In this document: one piece after another, positions 4,942-5,420 of the stretch
Position numbering within the stretch: position 1 is the first letter of the stretch
How the letters are laid out: every line of letters begins with the position of its first letter
DNA from: Candidatus Dojkabacteria bacterium
GTDB lineage: Bacteria > Patescibacteriota > Dojkabacteria > SC72 > JAHDCA01
Reading direction: 5' to 3'
Assembly (NCBI GenBank): GCA_020630115.1
Contig: JAHDCA010000019.1
Span: forward strand, 8,229-13,648
Length of the DNA stretch: 5,420 nt
Made by a program: the position numbers and the translations under genes
The notes under the pieces: generated by a model
Databases searched by the model: none
Told to the model about the DNA's origin: nothing
Seen by the model: the letters and a program-made list of their open reading frames with translations, nothing else

Positions 4942-5420
4942 ATGAAATTTTCAGTAGTAGTACCAATCTATAACGAAAAAGATAATATCGAAGAACTTCA
5001 TAGAAGAATTCATGATTCAATGAAATCTTTTGCAAAAGAGGATGATTATGAAGTGATTTATACAGATAATGGGTCCACAGATGGCTCGTTTGAATTATTG
5101 AAAACTCTTAAAAACTTGCGTCTATTCAAGATTAGAAAGACTGGGCAGACATATGCTTGGGATAACGGATTCAAGCATGCAAAAGGTGAGGTGATTTTCA
5201 CTTTGGACTCTGATCTGCAAAACCCACCAGAAGAGTTTAAGAAACTATATGATACGATGGTTGAAAAGAATTTGGACTGTGTGTCAGGCTGGAGGAAGAA
5301 TAGGAAAGATACAGCTGCGATAAGGATCTTTTCTAAGATAGGATCATTTATGCGAGAAAAGCTAATTAGTCCAGGTGTGCATGACCATGGATGTTCTCTT
5401 AAAATTTATAAAAGAGAATG
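4942..5420 (+). CDS. GT2 family glycosyltransferase, DPM1/GtrB-like, N-terminal 159 residues only
   Basis: The frame from the ATG at 4942 stays open to the window end (159 codons plus two bases). It opens with KFSVVVPIYNEKDNIEEL (2-19), the nucleotide-binding start of GT2 A-fold enzymes. TDNGSTDGS (41-49) contains the UDP-contacting aspartate. GQTYAWDNGFKHAKGE follows at 68-83, and DSDLQNPPEEF (89-99) has the DxD metal site and the QxPPE pattern. VSGWRKNRKD lies at 114-123, and HDHGCSLKIYKRE (147-159) is characteristic of polyprenyl- and dolichyl-phosphate sugar transferases. Such enzymes move a sugar from a nucleotide donor to a polyprenyl phosphate on the cytoplasmic membrane face. The missing C-terminus would show whether GtrB-type transmembrane helices are present. 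No SD precedes the ATG, but the motif begins right after it, so the start is secure. It lies 70 bases behind the methyltransferase on the same strand, beyond a terminator. Confidence 0.92.
   Translation, partial: MKFSVVVPIYNEKDNIEELHRRIHDSMKSFAKEDDYEVIYTDNGSTDGSFELLKTLKNLRLFKIRKTGQTYAWDNGFKHAKGEVIFTLDSDLQNPPEEFKKLYDTMVEKNLDCVSGWRKNRKDTAAIRIFSKIGSFMREKLISPGVHDHGCSLKIYKRE

Noticed and set aside
1..5420. CRISPR array, insertion sequence, transposase, toxin-antitoxin pair or defence system
   Set aside because: No regularly spaced repeats, no terminal inverted repeats flanking a recombinase, and no matching protein motifs in any long frame.
1..5420. Recoding of UGA as an amino acid
   Set aside because: About 1,590 codons in four confident frames contain no UGA, so reassignment to glycine or tryptophan is unlikely.

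Overview
This is an AT-rich bacterial segment (by eye about 35-38% G+C) holding four protein genes, one tRNA gene and a probable gene relic. Two of the protein genes run off the window edges. The four long frames contain no in-frame UGA, use UGG for tryptophan and GGA for glycine, and the two visible stops are UAA and UAG. The standard bacterial code therefore fits, and lineages that recode UGA as Gly or Trp are unlikely. None of the four starts has a convincing Shine-Dalgarno sequence. Low G+C, SD-poor starts and a large FtsX-type permease beside a surface-glycan gene set would suit a Patescibacteria (CPR) genome, but the window cannot fix the taxon and a Bacteroidota-like host is not excluded.

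Layout: (1) Positions 1-2501, minus strand: a large FtsX/MacB-type ABC transporter permease, cut off at its C-terminal side by the window start. (2) 2502-2605: a divergent intergenic region with a likely tRNA promoter. (3) 2606-2682, plus strand: tRNA-Val(UAC) with CCA encoded. (4) 2683-2982: about 300 bases without an intact gene. It holds an inverted repeat and, on the plus strand, what looks like a decayed fragment of a GT4-type glycosyltransferase interrupted by stops. (5) 2983-4062, minus strand: an NAD-dependent nucleotide-sugar epimerase most like UDP-glucuronate 4-epimerases. (6) 4063-4157: a divergent intergenic region with a palindromic TATACT element. (7) 4158-4871, plus strand: a class I SAM-dependent methyltransferase. 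(8) 4872-4941: an intrinsic terminator whose hairpin overlaps a candidate promoter for the next gene. (9) 4942-5420, plus strand: the start of a GT2 glycosyltransferase of the DPM1/GtrB type, open at the right edge.

The right half reads as one end of a cell-surface glycan locus. The epimerase would supply a nucleotide sugar, the GT2 enzyme would probably load a sugar onto a polyprenyl phosphate or a glycan, and the methyltransferase could modify a sugar, lipid carrier or other metabolite. The GT4 relic beside the tRNA suggests that this locus has gained and lost genes, as such loci often do. The permease on the far side of the tRNA is probably unrelated and would work with an ABC ATPase not seen here. 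I find no CRISPR array, insertion sequence, transposase or recognisable new defence system. The most notable items are the glycosyltransferase relic, the terminator-promoter overlap, the shared GTATAC elements in both divergent regions, and the insertion in the epimerase.
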